Shown piece by piece: positions 28,501-37,079 of a DNA stretch of 64,000 nt. The DNA is from Haematococcus lacustris. Lineage: Eukaryota; Chlorophyta; Chlorophyceae; Chlamydomonadales; Haematococcaceae. The stretch lies in NCBI GenBank assembly GCA_030144725.1, contig JASKMD010000024.1, forward strand, positions 6,909,953 through 6,973,952. The letters run 5' to 3'. The position numbers and the translations under genes are program-made. The notes beneath the pieces are model-generated. The model saw only the letters and a program-made list of their open reading frames with translations. It had not been told where the DNA came from and ran no database searches. Positions within the stretch are counted from its first letter, which is position 1. Each line of letters begins with the position of its first letter.

Positions 28501-29000
28501 NNNNNNNNNNNNNNNNNNNNNNNNNNNNNNNNNNNNNNNNNNNNNNNNNNNNNNNNNNNNNNNNNNNNNNNNNNNNNNNNNNNNNNNNNNNNNNNNNNNN
28601 NNNNNNNNNNNNNNNNNNNNNNNNNNNNNNNNNNNNNNNNNNNNNNNNNNNNNNNNNNNNNNNNNNNNNNNNNNNNNNNNNNNNNNNNNNNNNNNNNNNN
28701 NNNNNNNNNNNNNNNNNNNNNNNNNNNNNNNNNNNNNNNNNNNNNNNNNNNNNNNNNNNNNNNNNNNNNNNNNNNNNNNNNNNNNNNNNNNNNNNNNNNN
28801 NNNNNNNNNNNNNNNNNNNNNNNNNNNNNNNNNNNNNNNNNNNNNNNNNNNNNNNNNNNNNNNNNNNNNNNNNNNNNNNNNNNNNNNNNNNNNNNNNNNN
28901 NNNNNNNNNNNNNNNNNNNNNNNNNNNNNNNNNNNNNNNNNNNNNNNNNNNNNNNNNNNNNNNNNNNNNNNNNNNNNNNNNNNNNNNNNNNNNNNNNNNN
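28501..29000. other. Assembly gap (500 N)
   Basis: Exactly 500 unknown bases, a usual placeholder length, so the true size is unknown. Retrotransposon gag coding starts immediately after. The missing sequence should include the 5' LTR and gag start, and perhaps the 5' part of the interrupted LINE. Confidence 0.99.
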
Positions 29001-30134
29001 GTAAGAGTCACGCTCCCTGTAATTAAGAAATGGAGCAGCAAGGACTTGCTAGAGGGCAGGGACTTTGACATGTTTGTCACTGACATACGACGCTATGCGT
29101 CTGCTTTGAATCAGGAGCTCACTGAGACACTCCTGCTCCACACTACCGATGACCTACGCAAGGTGGTTGGTGTCAAGGTGAGCCAAGCCCACAGCCAGGG
29201 CAAGGCTATAACAGCTGATGAAGTGATAGCATACATGAAGGAGCTGATAGGGTATCATTTACACGATACGAAGCACACTGCCATGAACCGGCTTGTGCAA
29301 GGCCTTGTAAAGCAGCAACCAGGCCAAGCCGTGCTAGAGTACGCAGTAGCGTTCAGGTTAGAGGCCCTCAAGGCTGCTGAAGTGCCGCAGCCGATCCTAT
29401 GTGACATGTTTGTCAGAGGTCTCACACCTGACCTGCGTCACAAGTGCGCACGAGATAGTGACGGCCTGGTATGGACTGATCTGAATGCATGCATCCAGTA
29501 TGCTGCAGGCAAAGAGGCAGGCATGGCCAGCACCACTAAACCTGTTGTGGCAGTAGCACCTGATGCACAGCACAATGCTGTAGCTGCTTTGCCCAAGTGG
29601 AACAGGGGTGATCGGTCTAGTGGCCGTGGCGGTTTCTCTCAAAGAGCCTTTGGTGCTCGCAATGCGCAGGGCATGTCAGTGTCGGATGATGGCCGCCACA
29701 TCCAGAATGTGGATGGCAGCTGGCGTGAAGTGGGTGGTCAGCCTACGCAGCAGCGCTATGTCCCAACGGCTCAGCCCTCCCACCCTCCAACCCACCCTCC
29801 AACCCACCCTTCCAGCGCAGCTGTGCCTCAGCATGAGTCAGCGCCGCACCATGCAAGGGGTGTCAGGGGTGCACGTCAGTACCGGTACAACCCGTACGCA
29901 GCACCGCCGCCCATGGGGCGTGGCAGAGGGCGTGGTGGCCAGCCTTCAGGATCAGCGCCAGGCCGGGGGATGCCACCGGGCCGAGGCAGGGGCCGTGGAT
30001 ACCCGCGTCAGGTCACCTGGCAGCCAGCTGAGACCTGGCCTGTGGCAGCAGCCCCTGTGTACCAGCCTGAGCTGTGCGAGGGTTGCGGTTATCCGTACCC
30101 AGAGTGCCAGTGCCCTTATGAGGCTGATTGCTAG
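29001..30134 (+). CDS. Ty3/gypsy retrotransposon Gag, 5' truncated by the gap
   Basis: Structural capsid polyprotein of an LTR retrotransposon, 377 visible codons ending in TAG at 30132-30134. The first 150 residues have the helical capsid character of retrotransposon gag proteins (KDLLEGRDFDMFVTDIRRY, then VLEYAVAFRLEALKAAEVP and DMFVRGLTPDLRHK). The C-terminal third is Pro/Gly/Arg-rich with GRGRGRGG-type RNA-binding patches and ends with a Cys cluster (CEGCGYPYPECQC) that may replace a standard CCHC knuckle. It is in the same frame as pol, separated only by the UAG. The 5' end is unknown because of the gap. Confidence 0.9.
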   Translation, partial: VRVTLPVIKKWSSKDLLEGRDFDMFVTDIRRYASALNQELTETLLLHTTDDLRKVVGVKVSQAHSQGKAITADEVIAYMKELIGYHLHDTKHTAMNRLVQGLVKQQPGQAVLEYAVAFRLEALKAAEVPQPILCDMFVRGLTPDLRHKCARDSDGLVWTDLNACIQYAAGKEAGMASTTKPVVAVAPDAQHNAVAALPKWNRGDRSSGRGGFSQRAFGARNAQGMSVSDDGRHIQNVDGSWREVGGQPTQQRYVPTAQPSHPPTHPPTHPSSAAVPQHESAPHHARGVRGARQYRYNPYAAPPPMGRGRGRGGQPSGSAPGRGMPPGRGRGRGYPRQVTWQPAETWPVAAAPVYQPELCEGCGYPYPECQCPYEADC

Positions 30135-33100
30135 GAATTTGCCTGGACTAGTTATGGATGTGACTTACCAGGTATTGAGCAGGGCCAGTTGCCTAACACA
30201 TTGGTGTATGTAAGAGATGTACACAATGATGTCTCTAAGCAACCGTTCCTGACTCCAAACATCCTTGGCGCTGTTTGCACGCCAATGAAAACAAAGCAGC
30301 TAGCCCTCCCCTTTGTCTTCACAGCAAGGCTTGGAGGCAGAGAATGTGTGGCTATGATTGACACAGGCGCCACGTACACAATCCTGTTAGAGAAGTGGCT
30401 GAATACCAACCCGACAGCAGACGTCACTATAGCACCACTGGAGCACAAGGTGCAGGTGCTTGCAGCAAACAATGCTGTGCTACCCATTACCAGCCAGGTG
30501 CATGGAATGGTGTGCATACAAAAGTCGTTGACACCTGTGGTGGCAAAAATTCTGCCTCAGATGCTTGATGGCATTGATCTAATTCTTGGTGCTGATTGGC
30601 AAAAGTCGCATAACGCGCTACTAGACGTCAGCACTAACATCTGCCACATCCAAGTTCAAGGCAAAAAACACAAGCTTCATTCTCAACATCTCAAATTTCA
30701 ACCTGGCATTGCAGTCTTGACCCACATGGCAAACAGCAACAAGCCTGTGGAACAGTGCAGCGCGCAGCAAGCAGCGCGAGCACTCAGGAAAGGCTGCCCA
30801 AGCGTCTTGGTGTTGGTGCAACCTGATGATGGTGATGCTGCTGAAGGATGGCACAGTGGATCGCTTGCTTCTGTGATTGCGAGCAGTGCTAAAAAACCCA
30901 AAACTGAACAACATGTGCATGGGCTCATGCCCCAGAGTGAGGTGGATTCCTTGGTGCATGACATGTTTCCCGAGGTCTTCCAAGACATGCCATCAGGGCT
31001 GCCACCTGACCGTGGAGTCGGGCATACCATTCGCATGGCGCCTGATCACGTGCCACCTTATCAGCGTCCAAGGCGCTACACCCTCAGAGAAATGAATGAA
31101 ATGAAAAAGCAAGTGGCCGAGCTGCTAGCTAAAAAGCTCATTGAGCCTAGCTGCAGTCCTTACGGCGCTCCAGTCTTGTTTGTGGAAAAGCGTGATGGGA
31201 CTTTGAGGATGTGTGTCGACTACCGAGCACTAAACAAGCTCACAGTGCGGGATAGGTATCCCCTTCCACGCATTGACGACCTCTTTGACAAACTACAAGG
31301 CAAAACAATCTTCAGCTCATTGGATCTGCAGAGCGGCTACCACCAGATTCGTATTACCCATGAGGATGTGCCAAAGACGGCATTTGTGACACCTGAAGGC
31401 CAGTTCCAGTACAAAGTCCTGTCTTTTGGGTTGACAAATGCACCGGCTACATTCCAACGTGTCATGAACCGTGTGTTCGAGAAACAGCTCAAAGAGGGCT
31501 TTGTGCTCGTGTATCTGGATGACATCCTGGTGATGAGCAGCTCACCAGAAGAGCATGCTATGCATTTAAAAGAAGTACTGCAAGTAATGAAAGACAACCA
31601 GTTGTATGCCAAACTGAGCAAGTGTGACTTCAACAGACCAGAACTGAAGTTCTTGGGGCATATCGTCGGCAGGCAAGGAATTGCAGTAGACCCTGCCAAG
31701 GTGCAAGTCATCAAGGAGTGGCCTGTCCCTACATCCCTCAAAGAGCTACAAGCTTTCCTGGGGTTGGCCAACTTCTTCCGGCGATTCATTGCTGGTTACA
31801 GCACCATCGCTGCCCCACTAACACACTTGACCGGTGAGAAAGTGGCTGCCGGGACTAACTGGCAACAACTGGGAGAGCCTGCTTTACGAGCTTTCAACGC
31901 TCTCAAGCAAGCTCTGTGCTCCACTCCAGTGCTGGCGCTCCCTGATCCCAATCAGCCGTTTGAAGTGTGGTCTGATGCCTCACTGGTCGGCACGGGAGGT
32001 GTTCTCTTGCAAGGTGGTAGAGTGGTGGCATACACCAGCCACAAGTTCTCCCCTGCACAGATGAAATACACCACAGGAGAGCAAGAACTTCTGGGTATCA
32101 TCAGAGCACTGCAAGAATGGCGCTGCTACCTTGACGGGGCTGTGCATGTGACCATCGTGACTGACCACAACCCATTGATCTATCTCAAGACACAGACAAA
32201 TCTCTCCAGGCGGCAAGCCCGATGGATGGAGTTCCTGGCACGCTTTAACCATCACATTGAGTACAAGCCAGGAAAGGGCAATGTGGCAGATCCGCTGAGT
32301 CGCAATCCTGCTCTGACATACCAGATGACCAGCACTGGCAGTGATGACGATGACGGAGAGCCTATCATGGTCTCCGTTGGTGCCGCCCTATGTGTGTCTG
32401 GCGTGTATGCCCTGGTGTTGACACGGCGCCAAGCTGGGCTGCTGCAACAGCAGTCCACTGGTCAGCCTCCACCGGCTGCGCCATGCCCTCCAGCTGACAC
32501 ACGCCGCCACAGACGCCCATGCGCTGATGGTCGGGCTGTCGTCCCTAACCCTGTTGCCCCATGTGATGAGTGGCCTGGTGGGGGGGAGAACCAGCTGGAC
32601 TCGGCCACACACACACCTGCGGCGAACACCGAGTACAGCACGACAACAGGTGACTCACTCATAGAGGCAATTATCAAAGGCTACAGCACCGACGAGCGGT
32701 TCGCTGATCGTGCCTATACACAAGCCTATGAGTTGAGTGAAGCAGGGCTATGGATGTCCGGTGGCAAGGTGGTTGTGCCTAAGAGCCCCCTTGTCAGGAG
32801 GCAGGTGCTTGAGTCATGCCATGATGCCAACTATGCTGGTCACATGGGCATCAGCAAGACATGGCATGGCGTGAACCGCTACTTCACGTGGCCGGGCATG
32901 CGCAAGGATGTGGAGGACTATGTGCGGCAATGTGATGCCTGCCAGCGCAACAAGCCCAGCACCCGTCTCAAGGCCGGCAAGCTCCAACCCCTGTCTATAC
33001 CTGGTCGTCGCTGGGAAAGCATAAGTATGGACATGATTGTAAAACTGCCCAAGAGTGGGAAGCAAAACTATGACAGCATCATGGTCTATGTCGACAGGCT

Positions 33101-34139
33101 CAGCAAGATGGTGCATCTGGTCCCTACACACGAGGCAATCAGTGCTGCAGACGCTGCCCGGCTGTTCTATCGTGAAGTGGTGCGGCTACATGGCCTGCCG
33201 GCCTCGGTCGTGAGTGACCGTGGTCCCATCTTCAACAGCCAGTACTGGAGGCATGTGTGCGAGCTGTGCCACACCCAGCTGTGTATGTCCAGTGCCTACC
33301 ATCCTGAGACTGACGGCCAGACCGAAAGAGCTAACAGAATCATTGAAGAAATGCTAAGACATTATGTCGATGAGAACCACAGTGACTGGGCAGACCACTT
33401 GCCTTGGGTTGAGTTCGCCATCAACAACTCATGGCACGAGACGGTGCGCAATTCGCCATTCTTCCTGAACTATGGCCAGCATCCGCTGACGCCAGTTGTG
33501 ATGGACCTACCACGCAAAGTGCCTAAGGCAGCTGAGTTTGTGGAGGGTATCGAAAAGGCTGTGCGGAAAGCCAAACATTGCTGGCGAGTGGCTCAGCAGC
33601 GGATGAAAGCTTTGGTCGATGGCAAGCGACGTGAAGTCTCGTACCACCCGGGTGCACAGGTGTTGCTCAGTACTGTCAACATGAGAAACAACCAAAATGA
33701 GCAAGGAGTGCGAAAACTGAAACCACGCTATGTGGGGCCCTTCACAGTGCTGCGGATGATTGGCAAGGTGGCAGTACAACTGCATCTGCCTCCTAGCTGG
33801 AACCGCATGCACAACGTGTTCCATGTGTCACTAGTCAAGCCCTACTGTGGGAACCAAACGCCTAACTTAGCGGCACCGCCCCCTGTGCAGTGGCTAGAAG
33901 GAGAACCTGTCTATGAGGTTGAGAAGCTGCTGGCTCACAGGGTCGTGAAGCTCAAAGGCCGCAACCGGGGCAAGGGCCGGCCCAAGAGCAAAGAGGCGAA
34001 GAAAGGCTTGGAGTTCCTAGTTCGGTGGGCTGGCTACTCTGAGGAGCATGACACGTGGGAGCCACAGAAGAACCTCCTGAACTGTGAAGAGGCAATGCAA
34101 GCTTACATTGAACAACATGGAGCACTGCCAGAGCTCTAG
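30135..34139 (+). CDS. Ty3/gypsy chromovirus Pol polyprotein (PR-RT-RH-IN-chromodomain)
   Basis: Replication and integration polyprotein, open from just after the gag UAG. Counting from the TTG codon at 30189 gives 1316 residues. Domains in order: aspartic protease MIDTGA (about 56-61); reverse transcriptase with the VYLDDILVMS catalytic motif (about 440) and LGLANFFRRFIAGY; RNase H with WSDASLVGTGG and VTDHNPLIYL; integrase with an H2C2 zinc finger (HDANYAGHMG to QCDACQRNK) and D,D,E core (SMDMIVKLP, VSDRGPIFNSQYW, TERANRIIEEML); then a chromodomain (FLVRWAGYSEEHDTWEP, about 1285). The chromodomain places it among chromoviruses, where it is thought to steer integration to marked chromatin. 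The frame is intact. The first in-frame ATG is at 30285, so expression by readthrough of UAG is more likely than a separate start. Confidence 0.96.
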   Translation, partial: EFAWTSYGCDLPGIEQGQLPNTLVYVRDVHNDVSKQPFLTPNILGAVCTPMKTKQLALPFVFTARLGGRECVAMIDTGATYTILLEKWLNTNPTADVTIAPLEHKVQVLAANNAVLPITSQVHGMVCIQKSLTPVVAKILPQMLDGIDLILGADWQKSHNALLDVSTNICHIQVQGKKHKLHSQHLKFQPGIAVLTHMANSNKPVEQCSAQQAARALRKGCPSVLVLVQPDDGDAAEGWHSGSLASVIASSAKKPKTEQHVHGLMPQSEVDSLVHDMFPEVFQDMPSGLPPDRGVGHTIRMAPDHVPPYQRPRRYTLREMNEMKKQVAELLAKKLIEPSCSPYGAPVLFVEKRDGTLRMCVDYRALNKLTVRDRYPLPRIDDLFDKLQGKTIFSSLDLQSGYHQIRITHEDVPKTAFVTPEGQFQYKVLSFGLTNAPATFQRVMNRVFEKQLKEGFVLVYLDDILVMSSSPEEHAMHLKEVLQVMKDNQLYAKLSKCDFNRPELKFLGHIVGRQGIAVDPAKVQVIKEWPVPTSLKELQAFLGLANFFRRFIAGYSTIAAPLTHLTGEKVAAGTNWQQLGEPALRAFNALKQALCSTPVLALPDPNQPFEVWSDASLVGTGGVLLQGGRVVAYTSHKFSPAQMKYTTGEQELLGIIRALQEWRCYLDGAVHVTIVTDHNPLIYLKTQTNLSRRQARWMEFLARFNHHIEYKPGKGNVADPLSRNPALTYQMTSTGSDDDDGEPIMVSVGAALCVSGVYALVLTRRQAGLLQQQSTGQPPPAAPCPPADTRRHRRPCADGRAVVPNPVAPCDEWPGGGENQLDSATHTPAANTEYSTTTGDSLIEAIIKGYSTDERFADRAYTQAYELSEAGLWMSGGKVVVPKSPLVRRQVLESCHDANYAGHMGISKTWHGVNRYFTWPGMRKDVEDYVRQCDACQRNKPSTRLKAGKLQPLSIPGRRWESISMDMIVKLPKSGKQNYDSIMVYVDRLSKMVHLVPTHEAISAADAARLFYREVVRLHGLPASVVSDRGPIFNSQYWRHVCELCHTQLCMSSAYHPETDGQTERANRIIEEMLRHYVDENHSDWADHLPWVEFAINNSWHETVRNSPFFLNYGQHPLTPVVMDLPRKVPKAAEFVEGIEKAVRKAKHCWRVAQQRMKALVDGKRREVSYHPGAQVLLSTVNMRNNQNEQGVRKLKPRYVGPFTVLRMIGKVAVQLHLPPSWNRMHNVFHVSLVKPYCGNQTPNLAAPPPVQWLEGEPVYEVEKLLAHRVVKLKGRNRGKGRPKSKEAKKGLEFLVRWAGYSEEHDTWEPQKNLLNCEEAMQAYIEQHGALPEL

Positions 34140-34269
34140 ATTTCATACTCTTGACTAATGCTTTTGACACTAAGCGCAAAGGCGCGAGTCCCGGCATTAC
34201 TGCAAGTAGCCGGGGCGGGGCAATCACCTAGACACACCAGCTGAGGACAGCTGATTCAACAATGAACCT

Positions 34270-34281
34270 GGTGGGGGGGAA
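34270..34281 (+). other. Putative polypurine tract of the Ty3/gypsy element
   Basis: The purine run GGTGGGGGGGA ends one base before TGTAACGTG, the place expected for plus-strand DNA priming next to the 3' LTR. Confidence 0.65.
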
Positions 34282-34474
34282 TGTAACGTGGGAATGCGCC
34301 AGGCTATTATGCCAATAAGGCCGCCGTTCGTATACCCTCTAATAACCAGTGTGGTAGTAGGAAGTGTGGTGACCGGTGTCAAAAGCCGGGTTCGACTCCC
34401 GGAGATCTCTCGATGGACTACGCCCTGAGGTCTTGAGCCACACGTCCTATTATTCGCTGGTTTGACACGTAACA
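34282..34474 (+). repeat. Putative 3' LTR (193 bp) of the Ty3/gypsy element
   Basis: Starts TGTAACGTG directly after the polypurine tract and ends CACGTAACA, giving TG...CA termini and a near inverted repeat. LINE coding sequence resumes immediately after, which marks the right boundary. The left LTR is not visible, so identity cannot be checked. It contains a perfect tRNA-like B-box/T-arm (CCGGGTTCGACTCCCGG near 34386-34402), so a SINE-derived origin of part of it is an alternative. Confidence 0.6.
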
Positions 34475-35173
34475 CTATACAACCAGAAACTAGCTATGCG
34501 CTGGAAGCAGGCGACAGATGACCGCTGCCCCCTCTGTGGGGAGGCCGACAGTGCCACACACCTGCTCTCGGGCTGCAACGAGACCCTGCCACTCGTGCAA
34601 GAGAGGCACAACGGAGCTGGCCGCCTCATCGCCAAAGCCATCAGCAAAGGAACCCTGGGCGGATGCATCAGGTTTGCGGACACCGGCAGCTGGGAGAAGG
34701 GCGCTAGAGAAAACCTTGACCTCCCTAACGACACACTACACACCACGCTACGGGCACTCGGCATGAAACCAACAGCGACCAAAAACACTACCAGACCGGA
34801 CATAATCATGGTGACGCCTCAAAAGAAGACGGGCAAACGCGGCAAAGCCACTAAACAGATCACCATCATAGAAATCAAATACTGTGCGGACTCGAGGTGG
34901 ATGGAGCAACTGGACAAGGCCCTAAACCAACACACAAAACTGGCACACACCATGCGCAAGATAGGCCACATGGTTGAGATCAGATCAATCCTACTGGGTA
35001 TAGGCGGTATTACCTATGAAACACACACACGTCAACACCTCATAGCCCTTGGGGTCACTCAAACCAACGCTACAAAGCTACTAAACAAGCTCACGAGACA
35101 TGCGGTAGAAACAGCCCACACCATTGCCAAAACAAGTTACAGACTTAGAGCTACTAGAAAGGGGGGGGGGTAG
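34475..35173 (+). pseudogene. C-terminal fragment of a LINE (non-LTR retrotransposon) ORF2
   Basis: An open frame of 232 codons (first Met at 34496) that starts abruptly at the LTR boundary. It shows a CCHC-type knuckle (CPLCGEADSATHLLSGC), then RPDIIMV followed after about 20 residues by ITIIEIKYC. This has the PD...EXK spacing of a restriction-like endonuclease, a fold known in R2- and Dualen-type LINEs. The tail is Thr/Lys-rich and ends at TAG. No reverse transcriptase core remains here; it may lie on the other side of the inserted LTR element, in or beyond the gap. Read as the host site of the Ty3/gypsy insertion. Confidence 0.75.
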
Positions 35174-35282
35174 GGGGTCGGCTGCTTCTCGAGCTTGATG
35201 GTGGGAGCAGGCCGCGCCCCAGGCGGCTGCTCCTCCCTTAATGCACGCCGGTGAATACCGGCGTAGTCTTCTTCTTCTTCTG
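35174..35282 (+). other. LINE 3' UTR with stem-loop and CTT tail
   Basis: After the stop comes a GC-rich stretch, then a perfect hairpin CGCCGGTGAATACCGGCG (35246-35263; 7-bp stem, 4-base loop), then TAGTCTTCTTCTTCTTCT. A 3' stem-loop followed by a short microsatellite is typical of LINE 3' ends recognised by their reverse transcriptase. Confidence 0.6.
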
Positions 35283-37079
35283 GTGCTTGATGGATACCGT
35301 TTCTTGATGACTTCTCTTCTCCTAATGGTTTAGTTCTTTACGACGTCTTCACGAAGTAAGTACTTTGCACTACCACAGCGCGAGTCGGGGGCTGTCGAAC
35401 AGTATGTAGACAGTCGCAGCGGCAGCAATAGCCGCATAACTTAGCATGCCTGGCGGCTGCAGCCGACATTTATCTCTCAGCCGACCATGCATCCTGACCC
35501 CACAAACACTACTGTTACACTTGGTTTCCGCAATTGTTCGATCTATGGACCTGTGCGCAGTGACACCCGAGCCAACTGATTCGGAGGTGCCAACGGAGTC
35601 AGAACTGATGAAGCCAACTCCAGCGGCCTACTGCTGCAGAGTCTCCTGCTGATTCTGCAGAGGTGTTGCATTGTTGTTTCGCAGGCTTGATTTACCCGTT
35701 TACACGGAGAGCTTAGCTAGTCCCGCTTTCGCGGAGCCTTGCTTTGTCCCGCTGACGCGGAGGATTGCTTAGCTTGCCTTGCACATTTACACGTGCGTTG
35801 CTTGCCACCATCATCCCCGCCACCACCCCAGCTAACGGGAGCTTAGCGAACTAGTTATCACCAAACCTGTGAATCTGCAGTTAAACTGCAGGTCTAAGCA
35901 GAGTTACACCACAGCCTGCACTAGGCAGAGAGCATAGCCTTGCAGAGCACCAGCTTGCAAGAGTCGTGTTGCAAACCTGTAAAAATGCAGCCAACCCTAC
36001 ACATACAACCTGCTCCTAGCAGAGTCTCAACATAGCCTGCCCCACGCACAGCATCATCACTATCAACCATACATCCAGCACCTTGCTGAGACCCAATCAG
36101 TCAGGCCTACCAGAGTTTCATAACACAATCAACCTGTCCAAGCAGAGAACACAACTCCCACAAGTCCCAGCCCAGAAGCATGGAACAAACTCAGGTGCAC
36201 TCCTGCTCTAGATGCATTGCACCGCCAACAAACGTACCTGGCCACTTACAGGCACAGAGCACACCATCACCACCAACATCAGCCTGCACCTTGCAGTACC
36301 TTGCAGTGCACCAGCCTGCAGAGAGTCATGCAGTTGGCAGTAGCACCCAGCCTACCAGGCATAGTCTTAAGCTGATAGACACGACAAGCAGAGCAAAGTG
36401 GCATGGGGGCCAGTCCAGTAGTCAGGTTAGACAAGCAAGGGGAAAATTGGGTACCATGCTGTTCTCCACATTCAGACCACCATTTGCTACCGCGGTTGCA
36501 CCGCTAGCTTCAGCGTGCTAGAAAAGTTAGCGGCTTCGAAGCGCAGGCCCGCAGGCTGAACATGGTTGTTTGGGCCTAAAGTTGTGTCCACGCAACAAGG
36601 TCGCTGTAGGTAGCTAGATACATACGTATAAAGTCTAAGGCCGGGGCCCGTCTCTCTCGCTAGCCAGGTCCGTTCAGTCGGTTGTACTGGGTAGCTCGGC
36701 TTCCTAGCTCCCGCAAAGCTGTGAATGTTAGTACTGCCCCGCAACCACAAACTCCAGCTCCGAACCCTCCTATCTCATAACATGTGCGGTGGACTTTGCC
36801 TAAAAAGCTGTTTGCGGCTGGCCCGTCCGGCCCTCAACCATACATCATTACATTCAACCTCACATCATTACATTATAACATCCAACCTACACTTGTGTTC
36901 TCTGTAAACTGTCACTTGTGTTCTCTGGAACCGGTCACTTGTGTTGTGTGGCATTCACTGCATGCATGCTAGGGCTCGGCACTTGCAAGGGCTAGGCTCA
37001 GGGTCAACACCGTATCCAAGGGGCTGATTAAGGCTGGGCAGGGCAGGGCTGGGCTCGGCAACAAAGGCAAGCTTTGTTG
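35283..37079. other. Gene-poor region between the LINE and the hAT-like gene
   Basis: No gene recognised. 35680-35800 has loosely repeated units (CGGAGAGCTTAGCTAGTCCC, then CGCGGAGCCTTGCTTTGTCC). 35860-36350 is low-complexity, with recurring AGCCTGCA and GCAGAG words. 36840-36960 is AT-richer, with repeated ACATCATTAC and CACTTGTGTTCTCTG. It may be untranslated remains of a mobile element. Confidence 0.4.

Noticed and set aside
28245..29000. Open frames running through the N stretch, apparently joining plus-strand sequence left of the gap to gag
   Set aside because: Unknown bases cannot be translated; the left part lies in the region of the minus-strand TPR-like gene.
34380..34460. Functional tRNA gene
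   Set aside because: Only the T-arm is present; no acceptor stem pairing, D-arm or anticodon arm could be built around it.
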